Source: Monoplex corrugatus
Lineage: Eukaryota; Mollusca; Gastropoda; Littorinimorpha; Ranellidae
Direction of reading: 5' to 3'
DNA: 64,000 nucleotides
NCBI GenBank assembly: GCA_030674185.1
Contig: JAPXFY010000026.1
Location: 56,390,252-56,454,251 of the forward strand
Both the position numbers and the translations under genes were made by a program. Shown here piece by piece: positions 63,595 through 64,000 of this stretch; positions within the stretch are counted from its first letter, which is position 1, and each line of letters opens with the position of its first letter. The notes beneath the pieces were generated by a model, which saw nothing but the letters and a program-made list of their open reading frames with translations, had not been told where the DNA came from and made no database searches.

Positions 63595-63755
63595 TGACTT
63601 GAGCACAACAGGCAGACCAGGACCAGCCAACTCCACATCAAAACGTCTCAGAGGCCCGTTCCTGTCTGTACAGTCCGGCTCCCTCCATCGTACGTCAGCT
63701 GACAGTGAGGTCACATTGTCCACTCTCACCTCCAACACAGAGCTGTTGGGCAACT
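7762..63755 (-). CDS. Receptor-type protein tyrosine phosphatase with mucin-like ectodomain insert (13 exons, partial at both ends)
   Basis: Thirteen minus-strand exons splice in phase into 2,194 codons without a stop. The predicted type I membrane protein has at least three FNIII domains, the last split by a Thr/Pro-rich mucin-like region, a single transmembrane helix, a juxtamembrane segment, a PTP domain in the D1 position and a linker towards D2. The membrane-proximal domain resembles the fourth FNIII of the PTPRM/PTPRK group, with [10 protein letters not shown], then PFVVGDG and VYNGFNN, then [10 protein letters not shown]. No MAM or Ig domain is in the window and the 5' end lies to the right, so orthology is open. 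Such receptors bind ligands or neighbouring cells outside and act on phosphotyrosine inside, but the D1 seen here has atypical catalytic motifs. The coding part is about 10% of the 56 kb spanned; the rest is mainly tandem repeats. Confidence 0.92.
7987..8303. other. Intron segment without recognisable features
   Basis: AT-rich unique sequence with one A13 run near 8134. No ORF, RNA gene or repeat is seen. Confidence 0.6.
8304..9362. repeat. 78-bp minisatellite, ~13 copies including short internal-deletion units
   Basis: The unit contains ATGTATATCTCCCCATCTGT, then CAGCCTCATCACACGCCAAA, then CTGTCACT and AAATTCTGTACTGTGTC. Near 8880-9110 several shortened units of about 55 bp alternate with full ones. 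All frames are open over long stretches only because the period divides by three. It lies in the intron between exons 12 and 13. Confidence 0.9.
9363..9885. other. Intron segment, mostly unique
   Basis: Contains a TCTG/TCTA tetranucleotide tract at about 9498-9532. No other feature is recognised. Confidence 0.6.
9886..10230. repeat. Two GT microsatellites
   Basis: GT runs at about 9886-9990 and 10139-10230, the second interrupted by TTGAG steps. Unique sequence lies between them. The second ends about 85 bp from the exon 12 donor. Confidence 0.95.
10317..10472 (-). CDS. RPTP exon 12: PTP signature loop of D1
   Basis: Fifty-two codons, phase 0 to 0. The acceptor is CCCTGTAG before GACGCC and the donor is CAG before GTATGT. 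It encodes [14 protein letters not shown] and then [19 protein letters not shown] (P-loop codons 10368-10397). The family consensus is HC(S/A)xGxGRTG. Cys and Arg are kept, but His is Gln, the usual Ala is Thr and the Gly before Arg is Ala. The nucleophile and phosphate-binding Arg are therefore present in an altered loop. The pattern resembles D2-type or weakly active domains more than a normal D1. Confidence 0.95.
10505..12620. repeat. 24-bp minisatellite filling the intron between exons 11 and 12
   Basis: About 88 copies of a unit containing GGTCACAGTTACAGTTGAT followed by GAACA. Variants are TATAG for ACAG, GATAAA for GATGAA, and shortened GAAAGGTCAG units. It occupies nearly all of the 2.16-kb intron, from about 30 bp beyond the exon 12 acceptor to about 15 bp from the exon 11 donor. 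On the gene strand the unit reads CTGTGACCTGTTC, which is vaguely like the exon 12 acceptor CGTGACCCTGTAG. I do not count this as a demonstrated splice-site match. Confidence 0.95.
12635..12772 (-). CDS. RPTP exon 11: WPD-loop exon of D1
   Basis: Forty-six codons, phase 0 to 0. The acceptor is CCTGTGTTCAG before ATCCAA and the donor is GAG before GTACAC. It encodes [20 protein letters not shown], a basic stretch KRKRQHEE, then [15 protein letters not shown]. The WPD loop (12650-12658) keeps the general-acid Asp. The first ~24 bp of this exon and its acceptor form one unit of the 38-bp array that continues upstream, so the exon edge is itself the terminal repeat copy. Confidence 0.93.
12749..13733. 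repeat. 38-bp minisatellite carrying copies of the exon 11 acceptor
   Basis: About 25 units containing GGATCTGAACACAGGACAG followed by TAAACTGGTCCA and a variable CACCG/TTATGT. The first unit overlaps exon 11 (exonic 12749-12772), and the copy at 12832-12870 is essentially identical to the real junction. On the gene strand each unit presents CTGTGTTCAG before ATCCA. From about 13310 the array alternates two subtypes (CCAGTATATGG and CCCACCGAGTGG) plus GATGAACACAGG insertions. Confidence 0.95.
13775..21762. repeat. 34-bp minisatellite, ~230 copies, carrying copies of the exon 10 donor
   Basis: The unit contains CAATCAGTGCTCACTGTAAA followed by GGAAAAGACAACAA or GAAATGGACAACAA. Copies are nearly perfect at about 20600-21500 and heavily indel-laden at about 16700-18700. 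At the exon 10 end the units grade into GTGCTCACTATGAAGGAA and then into the real exon edge GTGCTCACTATGAAAGG. On the gene strand the array copies read CCTTTACA then GTGAGCAC; the real site reads CCTTTCATA then GTGAGCAC. The array fills most of the 9-kb intron. Confidence 0.95.
21763..21979 (-). CDS. RPTP exon 10: central D1 beta-sheet region
   Basis: Starts with one base completing a Ser codon, then 72 codons, ending in phase 0. The acceptor is CGTGATTACAG before CTACAT and the donor is ATA before GTGAGC. Joined to exon 9 it gives DYINASYITGY. It then has [14 protein letters not shown] (family: YIAxQGP) and [18 protein letters not shown] (family: FWRMVWExxxxxIVMLT), then LQFWPEVGK (family: QYWP). 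The QGP glycine is Cys. The domain fold appears intact. Confidence 0.95.
21980..22556. repeat. Intron 9 with a duplicated exon 9 tail and two CA tracts
   Basis: Positions 22447-22492 (ATTAATGTTGTACCCAGCAC, then CATCATGAGCCAATAT) are a diverged copy of the last ~45 bp of exon 9 (22561-22605), each followed on the gene strand by a GT repeat. The CA tract at 22493-22556 abuts the exon 9 donor. The remainder (21990-22350) is unique sequence without genes. Confidence 0.85.
22557..22777 (-). CDS. RPTP exon 9: start of D1
   Basis: Seventy-three codons plus two bases, starting in phase 0. The acceptor is CTTGTTGCAG before ACACTG and the donor is GCCAG before GTGTGT. It encodes [13 protein letters not shown], the usual entry of an RPTP D1 (FxxEFxxL), and [19 protein letters not shown], aligned with the phosphotyrosine-recognition loop KNRYxxILPYDxTRV. 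The Lys, Arg and Tyr of KNRY are all replaced, so the Tyr that stacks on phosphotyrosine is missing. It ends [10 protein letters not shown]. Confidence 0.95.
22897..26158. repeat. 45-bp minisatellite, ~70 copies
   Basis: The unit contains CAGTGACACCACCAGAATGA, then TTGGAACATTAAGATGGACA, then GTCAA. Subtypes differ at CACTGG/CACCAG, ATTGG/ACTGG and GTCAA/GCCAA. Short higher-order units (GGAACATTAACCAGAATGAC) occur at about 24590-25010 and 25430-25580. It reads open on both strands only because 45 divides by three. It lies in the intron between exons 8 and 9. Confidence 0.95.
26270..26775. repeat. 35-bp minisatellite, first segment
   Basis: The unit contains GTTTTGTATTGTACTGTATC followed by TATCGTTTCATATTG. 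It is regular from about 26560 to 26770 and diverged before that. The same unit resumes at about 27487 after an interruption. Confidence 0.85.
26776..27480. mobile_element. Unclassified dispersed-repeat-like insertion inside the 35-bp array
   Basis: About 700 bp of GC-richer sequence separates two segments of the same 35-bp array, as expected for an insertion. It has internal similarity at both ends (GGTAAGGCATTGGTGTTCTG near 26830 and GTGAGGCATTGGTGCTCTTG near 27428). No coding frame or terminal repeat is recognised, and the family is unknown. Confidence 0.4.
27484..27800. repeat. 35-bp minisatellite, second segment (diverged)
   Basis: Continuation of the GTTTTGTATTGTACTGTAT unit with more substitutions and small indels. 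Confidence 0.75.
27805..27962. mobile_element. SINE-like fragment
   Basis: A block with CTGTGAATGGGTTCCTGACC, then CAGAATTAGGGAAGGTAAAG. It has the look of a dispersed short element body and differs from the flanking TGTATTGTACTG repeats. Assignment is by appearance only. Confidence 0.3.
28178..28320 (+). mobile_element. tRNA-derived SINE-like sequence
   Basis: A degenerate tRNA head is visible: an A-box-like AGCTCAGTTATTTGAGTGC, an anticodon-arm-like CTGCTCATAACGCAG (CAT, Met-like), and a B-box-like GGTTGTGGATATAAGGCTCC. The body follows without a clear tail. It is too degenerate to be a functional tRNA. Confidence 0.5.
28346..28462. repeat. TGTAG/TGTAA pentanucleotide microsatellite
   Basis: About 23 pentamer units switching from GTAGT to GTAAT and back. 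Confidence 0.95.
28607..28811 (-). CDS. RPTP exon 8: cytoplasmic juxtamembrane segment
   Basis: One base completing Met, then 68 codons, ending in phase 0. The acceptor is TTATGTCACAG before GTTTAAG and the donor is CAG before GTTTGT. It encodes [20 protein letters not shown] and later [19 protein letters not shown]. No domain is recognised here. It sits between the transmembrane exon and D1, and the in-frame phases on both sides support it. The true acceptor has a poor polypyrimidine tract compared with the decoys in the adjoining 81-bp array. Confidence 0.85.
28823..29632. repeat. 81-bp minisatellite, 10 copies, carrying acceptor-like sites
   Basis: Nearly identical units contain ATTCATTATTACTGCGCTGC, then CAAACGTGAACAGTTGGTCT, then GTTTTCAACCTGTCAAAC. 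On the gene strand each contains TTGTTTGACAG before GTTGAAAAC, resembling the real exon 8 acceptor TGTCACAG before GTTTAAGA. Sites recur every 81 bp from 28875 to 29604. Both strands are open for about 270 codons, an effect of the period. Confidence 0.93.
29740..29965 (+). mobile_element. tRNA-derived SINE-like sequence
   Basis: An A-box-like GACAGCCAAATGGGTAAGAC, then GTTGGACTTACTG, and a B-box-like GGTTATAGATCC suggest a Ser/Leu-type tRNA head. The body CTATGTCGGCGTTTGGTGGG has the style of mollusc SINE bodies, judged from memory. The small open frame across it is not considered coding. Confidence 0.4.
29966..30180. other. Intron segment without recognisable features
   Basis: AT-rich unique sequence. 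Nothing supported. Confidence 0.5.
30180..30984. repeat. Diverged ~200-bp repeats with GT tract beside the exon 7 donor
   Basis: Blocks such as GTTCCCCTAATTCCCA, GGCCGTACTGCA and GACATG(C/T)AGCAG recur at about 30300-30400, 30420-30500, 30620-30720 and 30850-30990. The last block runs into the exon 7 donor (ACTCACATGCAGCACTG on the plus strand). A GT run occupies about 30531-30617. Confidence 0.6.
30985..31152 (-). CDS. RPTP exon 7: transmembrane segment
   Basis: One base completing Ser, then 55 codons and two bases. The acceptor is GGCACTGTGCACAG before CATGCC and the donor is GCAT before GTGAGT. It encodes an extracellular [18 protein letters not shown], a hydrophobic helix of about 21 residues starting [12 protein letters not shown] and ending VMVWL, then a cytoplasmic [16 protein letters not shown]. 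The single helix and following Lys/Cys fit a type I receptor stop-transfer segment. Exon 6 joins in phase directly before it. Confidence 0.93.
31153..31475. repeat. Diverged short repeats with acceptor-like copies upstream of exon 7
   Basis: On the gene strand the real acceptor reads GTGGCACTGTGCACAG. Near 31173-31200 and 31246-31285 related blocks read ATGGTGCACTGGCAGCATTA and GCTGCACTGGCAACATGA. Further CTGTCAGTGTC(A/G)C units continue to about 31460. Moderate similarity only. Confidence 0.5.
31476..31545 (-). mobile_element. tRNA-Ile-like SINE head or tRNA relic
   Basis: The minus strand reads GTAGCTTAGTCAGTTAGGGC (A-box-like), then ATGCTGATAACTTGGGTATC (GAT anticodon context of tRNA-Ile) and ATGCGTTC in the B-box position. 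It is degenerate, so a SINE head or pseudogene is more likely than a working tRNA. Confidence 0.45.
31671..34225. repeat. 60-bp minisatellite, ~43 copies in three subfamilies
   Basis: The unit contains GTCACCAGGTTACTGCCATG, then TCACAAATGTCATTATCATG, then TTGGCAGAAGTCAG. Subfamilies run in blocks: AAATGTCATTATCATGTAAG (about 31670-32220), GATGTCATTATCATGTAATT and its TAAG derivative (about 32220-33260), and GATGTCAGTAACACATACG (about 33360-34210). This suggests successive local expansions. It lies in the intron between exons 6 and 7. Confidence 0.95.
34226..34860. other. Intron segment with a short CA tract at the exon 6 donor
   Basis: Unique sequence to 34828, then CA at about 34829-34856 adjoining the donor. 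A TC run lies at about 34716-34729. No gene seen. Confidence 0.6.
34861..39278 (-). CDS. RPTP exon 6: giant mucin-like exon and second half of membrane-proximal FNIII
   Basis: A single open exon of 1,472 codons plus two bases. The acceptor is GTTTTGTCCCAG before GGAGAC and the donor is GTCAG before GTCAGT. Residues 1-135 are eleven 11-mers of [11 protein letters not shown] type. Then comes a Ser/Thr/Asn-rich stretch with few repeats. Residues ~525-755 hold 17 units of [13 protein letters not shown] type, most with two N-x-T sequons. Residues ~795-1170 hold about 28 [11 protein letters not shown] units of 14-15 residues. A Gln/Asn-rich stretch ends in [11 protein letters not shown], a furin-like site (RRRR at 35127-35138). 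The last ~65 residues ([36 protein letters not shown]) finish the FNIII fold begun in exon 5. Such a region should be extended and heavily O- and N-glycosylated. Confidence 0.93.
35127..35138 (-). other. Predicted furin-type cleavage site RRRR|QA
   Basis: Four consecutive Arg codons precede Gln-Ala-Pro, matching the proprotein convertase pattern R-x-(K/R)-R. The site is about 25 residues N-terminal of the resumed FNIII fold. Processing of the ectodomain at a basic site is known for LAR- and PTPRM-type receptors; use of this site is inferred. Confidence 0.6.
35775..36895 (-). repeat. Exonic 42/45-bp array ([11 protein letters not shown] repeats)
   Basis: In-frame tandem repeats within exon 6: about 28 units of 14 or 15 codons with variants [19 protein letters not shown] and [10 protein letters not shown]. 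Periods and length changes are multiples of three. Thr/Pro density fits mucin-type O-glycosylation. Confidence 0.95.
37015..37700 (-). repeat. Exonic 36/39-bp array ([13 protein letters not shown] repeats)
   Basis: Seventeen in-frame units of 12-13 codons within exon 6. Most units hold two Asn-x-Thr sequons (NDT or NNT, and NTT), so more than 30 N-glycosylation sites are predicted here. Arg-Glu or Arg-Gly punctuates each unit. Confidence 0.95.
38860..39230 (-). repeat. Exonic 33-bp array (ENGRLGQES repeats)
   Basis: Eleven in-frame 11-codon units near the 5' end of exon 6, more diverged than the other two arrays, rich in Asn, Gln and Gly. Confidence 0.9.
39288..39385. repeat. CA microsatellite upstream of the exon 6 acceptor
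   Basis: CA run at about 39288-39349 then ACACGC/ATACGC steps. On the gene strand it forms GTGTGT before the TTTTGTCCCAG acceptor. Confidence 0.95.
39655..39815. repeat. ~48-bp unit, three copies
   Basis: CATGTCTAGACAAAATGATC followed by CATCATCTGCTTTTCTTTTG recurs at about 48-bp spacing. It lies in the intron between exons 5 and 6, and the surrounding 39386-40100 sequence is otherwise unique. Confidence 0.85.
40118..40460. repeat. Cluster of simple repeats
   Basis: (CCA)n at 40118-40142, CAA/CTA to 40195, GAT/GAC to about 40270, a duplicated ACAAACTAACCATACATACC near 40322-40360, and a TCTA/TCTG tract at 40365-40455. From 40460 to 40947 no feature is seen. Confidence 0.9.
40948..41169 (-). 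CDS. RPTP exon 5: first half of membrane-proximal FNIII
   Basis: Seventy-four codons, phase 0 to 0. The acceptor is CATCTTTTGCAG before GTGAAA and the donor is AAG before GTAAGG. Joined to exon 4 ([10 protein letters not shown]) it reads [15 protein letters not shown], then [14 protein letters not shown] and [20 protein letters not shown]. The [10 protein letters not shown] strand and the following charged loop match the membrane-proximal domain of PTPRM/PTPRK-type receptors. The fold resumes only after the ~1,400-residue insert in exon 6. Confidence 0.92.
41225..44122. repeat. ACC/ACT/ATC-rich array, ~24-bp base unit
   Basis: Almost 2.9 kb of CCATCACCACTACTA then TCATTACAA units with many single-base losses in the middle (about 41900-43100) and cleaner copies at the right end (43540-44100). 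It lies in the intron between exons 4 and 5. Confidence 0.9.
44135..44860. repeat. 20-21 bp minisatellite, ~33 diverged copies
   Basis: The unit is close to AAATGTCTTAACAACAAACC, with AATAAACC and AACATCAAATC variants. No coding potential. Confidence 0.85.
44870..45403. repeat. Donor-like repeats with telomere-like GGTTAGG/GGTTAAGG filler
   Basis: The exon 4 donor on the plus strand reads GGCATATCTACCTCTGGAGC before AGCAGGT. Related blocks recur to the left: GGCATACCTACCACTGGAGC (about 44879-44900), CCACTGGAGCTGGTGG (about 45012), GGCATACCTACCACACTGGA (about 45150-45170), CATATCTACCACCGGACC (about 45236-45252) and CTGCTACCACAAGAGCAGTA (about 45329-45349). Between them runs degenerate GGTTAGGGTTAAGGT sequence and one G11 tract (44938-44948). 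Confidence 0.85.
45404..45622 (-). CDS. RPTP exon 4: second half of an FNIII domain
   Basis: Seventy-three codons, phase 0 to 0. The acceptor is GATGATGGCAG before GTGTTT and the donor is CCAGAG before GTAGAT. It encodes [16 protein letters not shown], then [20 protein letters not shown] and [18 protein letters not shown]. The [14 protein letters not shown] pattern is the canonical F strand of FNIII (GLxPxTxYxxxVxA). Two Cys (in DCTDD and ELCGL) could pair with those in exon 3. Confidence 0.93.
45623..46560. other. Intron segment: GAT repeat and unique AT-rich sequence
   Basis: A GAT/GAC tract lies at about 45638-45695. A GC-rich patch near 45800-45840 contains GGGGCAGCGCCCCATTTGTG and a later GGGGCCCC, short inverted motifs without clear meaning. 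The rest is unique. Confidence 0.5.
46590..46990 (-). pseudogene. APE-type LINE endonuclease, N-terminal half, inverted
   Basis: On the minus strand from about 46983 the reading is [20 protein letters not shown] and later [10 protein letters not shown] frameshift near 46862 leads to [21 protein letters not shown] (20 or fewer contiguous residues per motif), then [18 protein letters not shown]. This is the first half of the APE endonuclease found in RTE/CFDP2-like LINEs (T-R-W-T-G, YYSGG, WxVSDRV). The second half lies nearby on the opposite strand (47555-48310). Confidence 0.7.
46991..47554. other. Sequence between the two LINE halves
   Basis: Moderately GC-rich, possibly LINE untranslated sequence or an older insertion. 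It contains CCACAAGGCAGTGGTGTTTT-type blocks and TTGCTGGTGGGTTGGGTGTC. No frame is recognised. Confidence 0.3.
47555..48310 (+). pseudogene. APE-type LINE endonuclease, C-terminal half and linker
   Basis: On the plus strand: [19 protein letters not shown], then [44 protein letters not shown] and [25 protein letters not shown] and the GADCNSDHxPV-type motif (here [10 protein letters not shown]) are the C-terminal catalytic blocks of APE endonucleases in RTE-like LINEs. Stops (after GNTWF and in the HPHK region) and indels break the frame. Orientation is opposite to the N-terminal half at 46590-46990. Confidence 0.75.
48355..48845. repeat. CCACA-rich satellite carrying exon 3 donor copies, left segment
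   Basis: Units of CAGCACATTTCACCACACCA, then AACCACAGCATGGTACTCAC, ATCACACCACACC and AGTACAACACCACA. It is the same array as 52501-54275, split by the R2/NeSL-type element: joining 48845 to 52501 restores CAACAGCACATTTCACC without loss or gain. Confidence 0.93.
48846..52500 (-). mobile_element. R2/NeSL-type non-LTR retrotransposon with restriction-like endonuclease
   Basis: A 3,655-bp element on the minus strand, apparently complete. The 5' UTR is about 150 bp (52353-52500), followed by one broken ORF (52352 to 49128) and a 3' UTR of about 280 bp containing an A13 run (49000-49013) and ending GTTTCTATCTACC at 48846-48858. It has no terminal repeats and no visible target-site duplication. The flanks are both the CCACA satellite and fit together exactly, so the insertion removed and duplicated nothing that can be detected. 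Confidence 0.88.
49128..52352 (-). pseudogene. R2/NeSL-type ORF: zinc finger, reverse transcriptase, CCHC, restriction-like endonuclease; two frameshifts
   Basis: Starts at ATG 52350-52352. The order is: an N-terminal zinc finger [16 protein letters not shown] with a later Cys; a basic coiled region ([20 protein letters not shown]); an RT with [56 protein letters not shown] and the active site [11 protein letters not shown]; a CCHC knot [17 protein letters not shown]; then the endonuclease with [21 protein letters not shown] frameshift near 51605 separates the finger half (stop at 51585) from the RT half. A second near 49345 puts the last ~70 residues ([15 protein letters not shown] to WARRNQK) into another frame, ending at TGA 49128-49130. 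The FMDD core and PD...E endonuclease residues are intact, so the copy looks young. Confidence 0.88.
52501..54275. repeat. CCACA-rich satellite carrying exon 3 donor copies, right segment
   Basis: Composite units of CATTTCACCACACCA, AACCACAGCATGGTACTCAC and CACAC(T)ACAACACAACAG. The block CATGGTACTCACATCA occurs near 52588, 52723, 53312, 53516, 53690, 53918, 54028 and 54150. It ends at the real exon 3 donor, CATGGTACTCACATCAAAGG (54265-54284). Confidence 0.95.
54276..54379 (-). CDS. RPTP exon 3: first half of an FNIII domain
   Basis: Two bases completing Asp, then 34 codons, ending in phase 0. The acceptor is GTGGTTTTGCAG before ACAAAC and the donor is GAT before GTGAGT. It encodes [20 protein letters not shown], then [14 protein letters not shown], the A-C strands of an FNIII domain (P-x-x-L...I-S-W). 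Exon 2 supplies the first base of the Asp codon and exon 4 continues with VFDCTDD. The satellite unit to its left contains its donor. Confidence 0.92.
54385..55430. repeat. 42-bp minisatellite, open in frame with exon 3
   Basis: About 20 units of CTGCTCAGCAGACTTCTGTC, then TTTACAGTGAGCTCATTCTC, more diverged to the right (55100-55430). On the gene strand it stays open from about 54968 to exon 3 as 14-residue repeats such as [14 protein letters not shown]. Splice phases place it in the intron between exons 2 and 3, but the frame runs into exon 3 without a stop. Confidence 0.88.
55444..55478 (+). repeat. Poly-G tract
   Basis: A run of about 22 G, an A, then 8 G. A potential G-quadruplex or polymerase-stalling tract on the plus strand, C-rich on the gene strand. 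Its length may be uncertain in the assembly. 55479-55620 holds nothing recognised. Confidence 0.9.
55622..61485. repeat. 32/35-bp minisatellite, ~175 copies
   Basis: The left part has units ACACACCATCATGACCAAAG followed by CAGACAATGAAG (32 bp). From about 57400 the units gain ACAAAA to give ATGACCAAACAAAACAGACA (35 bp), and from about 59850 a CTACTATGACC/AGTAGACAATG subtype dominates. It carries many small indels. All minus-strand Cys/Leu/Val-rich frames across it are artefacts of the repeat. It lies in the intron between exons 2 and 3. Confidence 0.95.
61578..61682. repeat. 33-bp unit, three copies
   Basis: GGCAATAAATTAGGGTA followed by ATAAGTGTCTGGTTTGT is repeated three times in tandem, the first diverged. 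Confidence 0.9.
61758..62022. repeat. CA microsatellites with duplicated TCACGCACCC spacer
   Basis: Three CA tracts separated by ACTCACGCACCCACACACAC and AATTTCTCTCTCTTTCACAC blocks that are themselves duplicated. Ends 9 bp from the exon 2 donor. Confidence 0.95.
62031..62164 (-). CDS. RPTP exon 2: second half of an FNIII domain
   Basis: One base completing Asn, then 44 codons and one base. The acceptor is CACGGTCCAG before CGCCTA (weak pyrimidine tract) and the donor is CTCAAG before GTGAGT. It encodes [20 protein letters not shown], then [10 protein letters not shown] and [12 protein letters not shown]. The [17 protein letters not shown] block is a textbook FNIII E-F-G region. Its first ~25 bp and acceptor are echoed three times upstream. 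Confidence 0.92.
62165..62640. repeat. TCATCA-rich array with three diverged copies of the exon 2 acceptor edge
   Basis: The exon edge on the plus strand reads CACTCCCGTGTAGGCGCTGG and then TTTCATCATCATC. Copies lie at about 62291-62350 (CACTCCATTGTACTCGTAGG), 62450-62505 (CACTCCATTGTACTTGTGGA) and 62570-62620 (CACTCCCGTATAGGCACAGG), each followed by TTTCATCA or TTTTATCATCA. Confidence 0.85.
62641..62935. repeat. TCA/TCG trinucleotide low-complexity tract
   Basis: Degenerate ATC/GTC trinucleotides. The following 62936-63150 is CCA-rich then unique, with no gene seen. Confidence 0.9.
63150..63590. repeat. CA microsatellite complex
   Basis: Long CA tracts interrupted by a duplicated CATACAGAGTC(G/A)CA block (about 63254 and 63375) and a GCGCGCGTGCGCGC step near 63210. 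It ends beside the exon 1 donor. Confidence 0.95.
63599..63755 (-). CDS. RPTP exon 1 (first in window): first half of an FNIII domain
   Basis: Two bases, 51 codons, two bases. The acceptor is GTATGCGCAG before AGTTGC and the donor is CTCAA before GTCAGT. It encodes [20 protein letters not shown], then [20 protein letters not shown] and [11 protein letters not shown]. The V-R-W-REP and [11 protein letters not shown] blocks fit FNIII strands B-C'. It begins in phase 1, so at least one further coding exon lies to the right of the window. Confidence 0.9.
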
Positions 63756-64000
63756 CTGCGCATACATGACACATGACAGCCGGGTCATTCTGTGCACGTC
63801 TGACAGCAGGTAATTCTGTCCACACGTGACAGAGTAAGACACATGTCAAGCTAGACAATTCTGTTCCCGCATGACAGTGTAACACATTTGACAGTATAAC
63901 TTTAAGACACATATCATGACAGTGTAACACACATGACAGTTTAACTTTAAGACACATATGACAGTGTAACACACTTGACAGTTTAACTTTAAGACACATA
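63756..64000. repeat. Short tandem copies of the exon 1 acceptor
   Basis: On the gene strand the real junction TGCGCAG before AGTTGCCC is echoed at 63789 (GTGCACAG before AATGACC), 63815 (GTGGACAG before AATTACC) and 63860 (GGAACAG before AATTGTC). A second unit, CATATGACAGTGTAACACA with TTTAACTTTAAGACA, continues to the window edge. Confidence 0.8.

Noticed and set aside
61741..63769. His/Thr-rich frames over the CA tracts
   Set aside because: Dinucleotide-repeat artefacts, and they are antisense to the RPTP exons.

Overview
This is a metazoan nuclear window: long introns with GT-AG boundaries, dense simple repeats, non-LTR, Penelope-type and mariner-type elements, and tRNA-derived SINE-like sequences. 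The repeat repertoire and gene style suggest a mollusc, probably a gastropod, but that is inference and not shown directly.

Nearly the whole window is one minus-strand gene for a receptor-type protein tyrosine phosphatase (RPTP). I placed 13 internal exons, transcribed right to left: 63599-63755, 62031-62164, 54276-54379, 45404-45622, 40948-41169, 34861-39278, 30985-31152, 28607-28811, 22557-22777, 21763-21979, 12635-12772, 10317-10472 and 7762-7986. Every boundary is GT-AG and all 12 junction phases agree, giving 2,194 uninterrupted codons that are open at both ends. The order is FNIII (exons 1-2), FNIII (3-4), a membrane-proximal FNIII split by a mucin-like insert of about 1,400 residues (5-6), transmembrane segment (7), juxtamembrane region (8), phosphatase domain D1 (9-13) and the start of the linker to a D2 that lies off the left edge. 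The signal peptide, the more N-terminal domains and the rest of D2 are outside the window. D1 keeps the Cys, Arg and WPD Asp but has lost several other conserved catalytic and substrate-binding residues.

The introns are mostly tandem arrays. The main observation is that many of these arrays, or short local duplications, have a unit that overlaps the adjacent exon-intron boundary and so copies its splice site: exons 1, 2, 8 and 11 on the acceptor side, exons 3, 4, 9 and 10 on the donor side, and more weakly both sides of exon 7. The 9-kb intron between exons 10 and 11 consists almost entirely of two arrays, one matching its donor and one its acceptor. The large mucin exon is itself built of three arrays with periods of 33, 36/39 and 42/45 bp.

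Mobile elements: a LINE 3' end and a 5'-truncated DD41D mariner-type transposase (1-1321); a broken Penelope-like element (about 3.67-5.25 kb); SINE-like pieces (27.8-28.3, 29.7-30.0 and 31.5 kb); two oppositely oriented halves of an APE-type LINE (46.6-48.3 kb); and a 3.66-kb R2/NeSL-type retrotransposon with a restriction-like endonuclease (48846-52500), inserted seamlessly into a splice-donor-derived satellite array.
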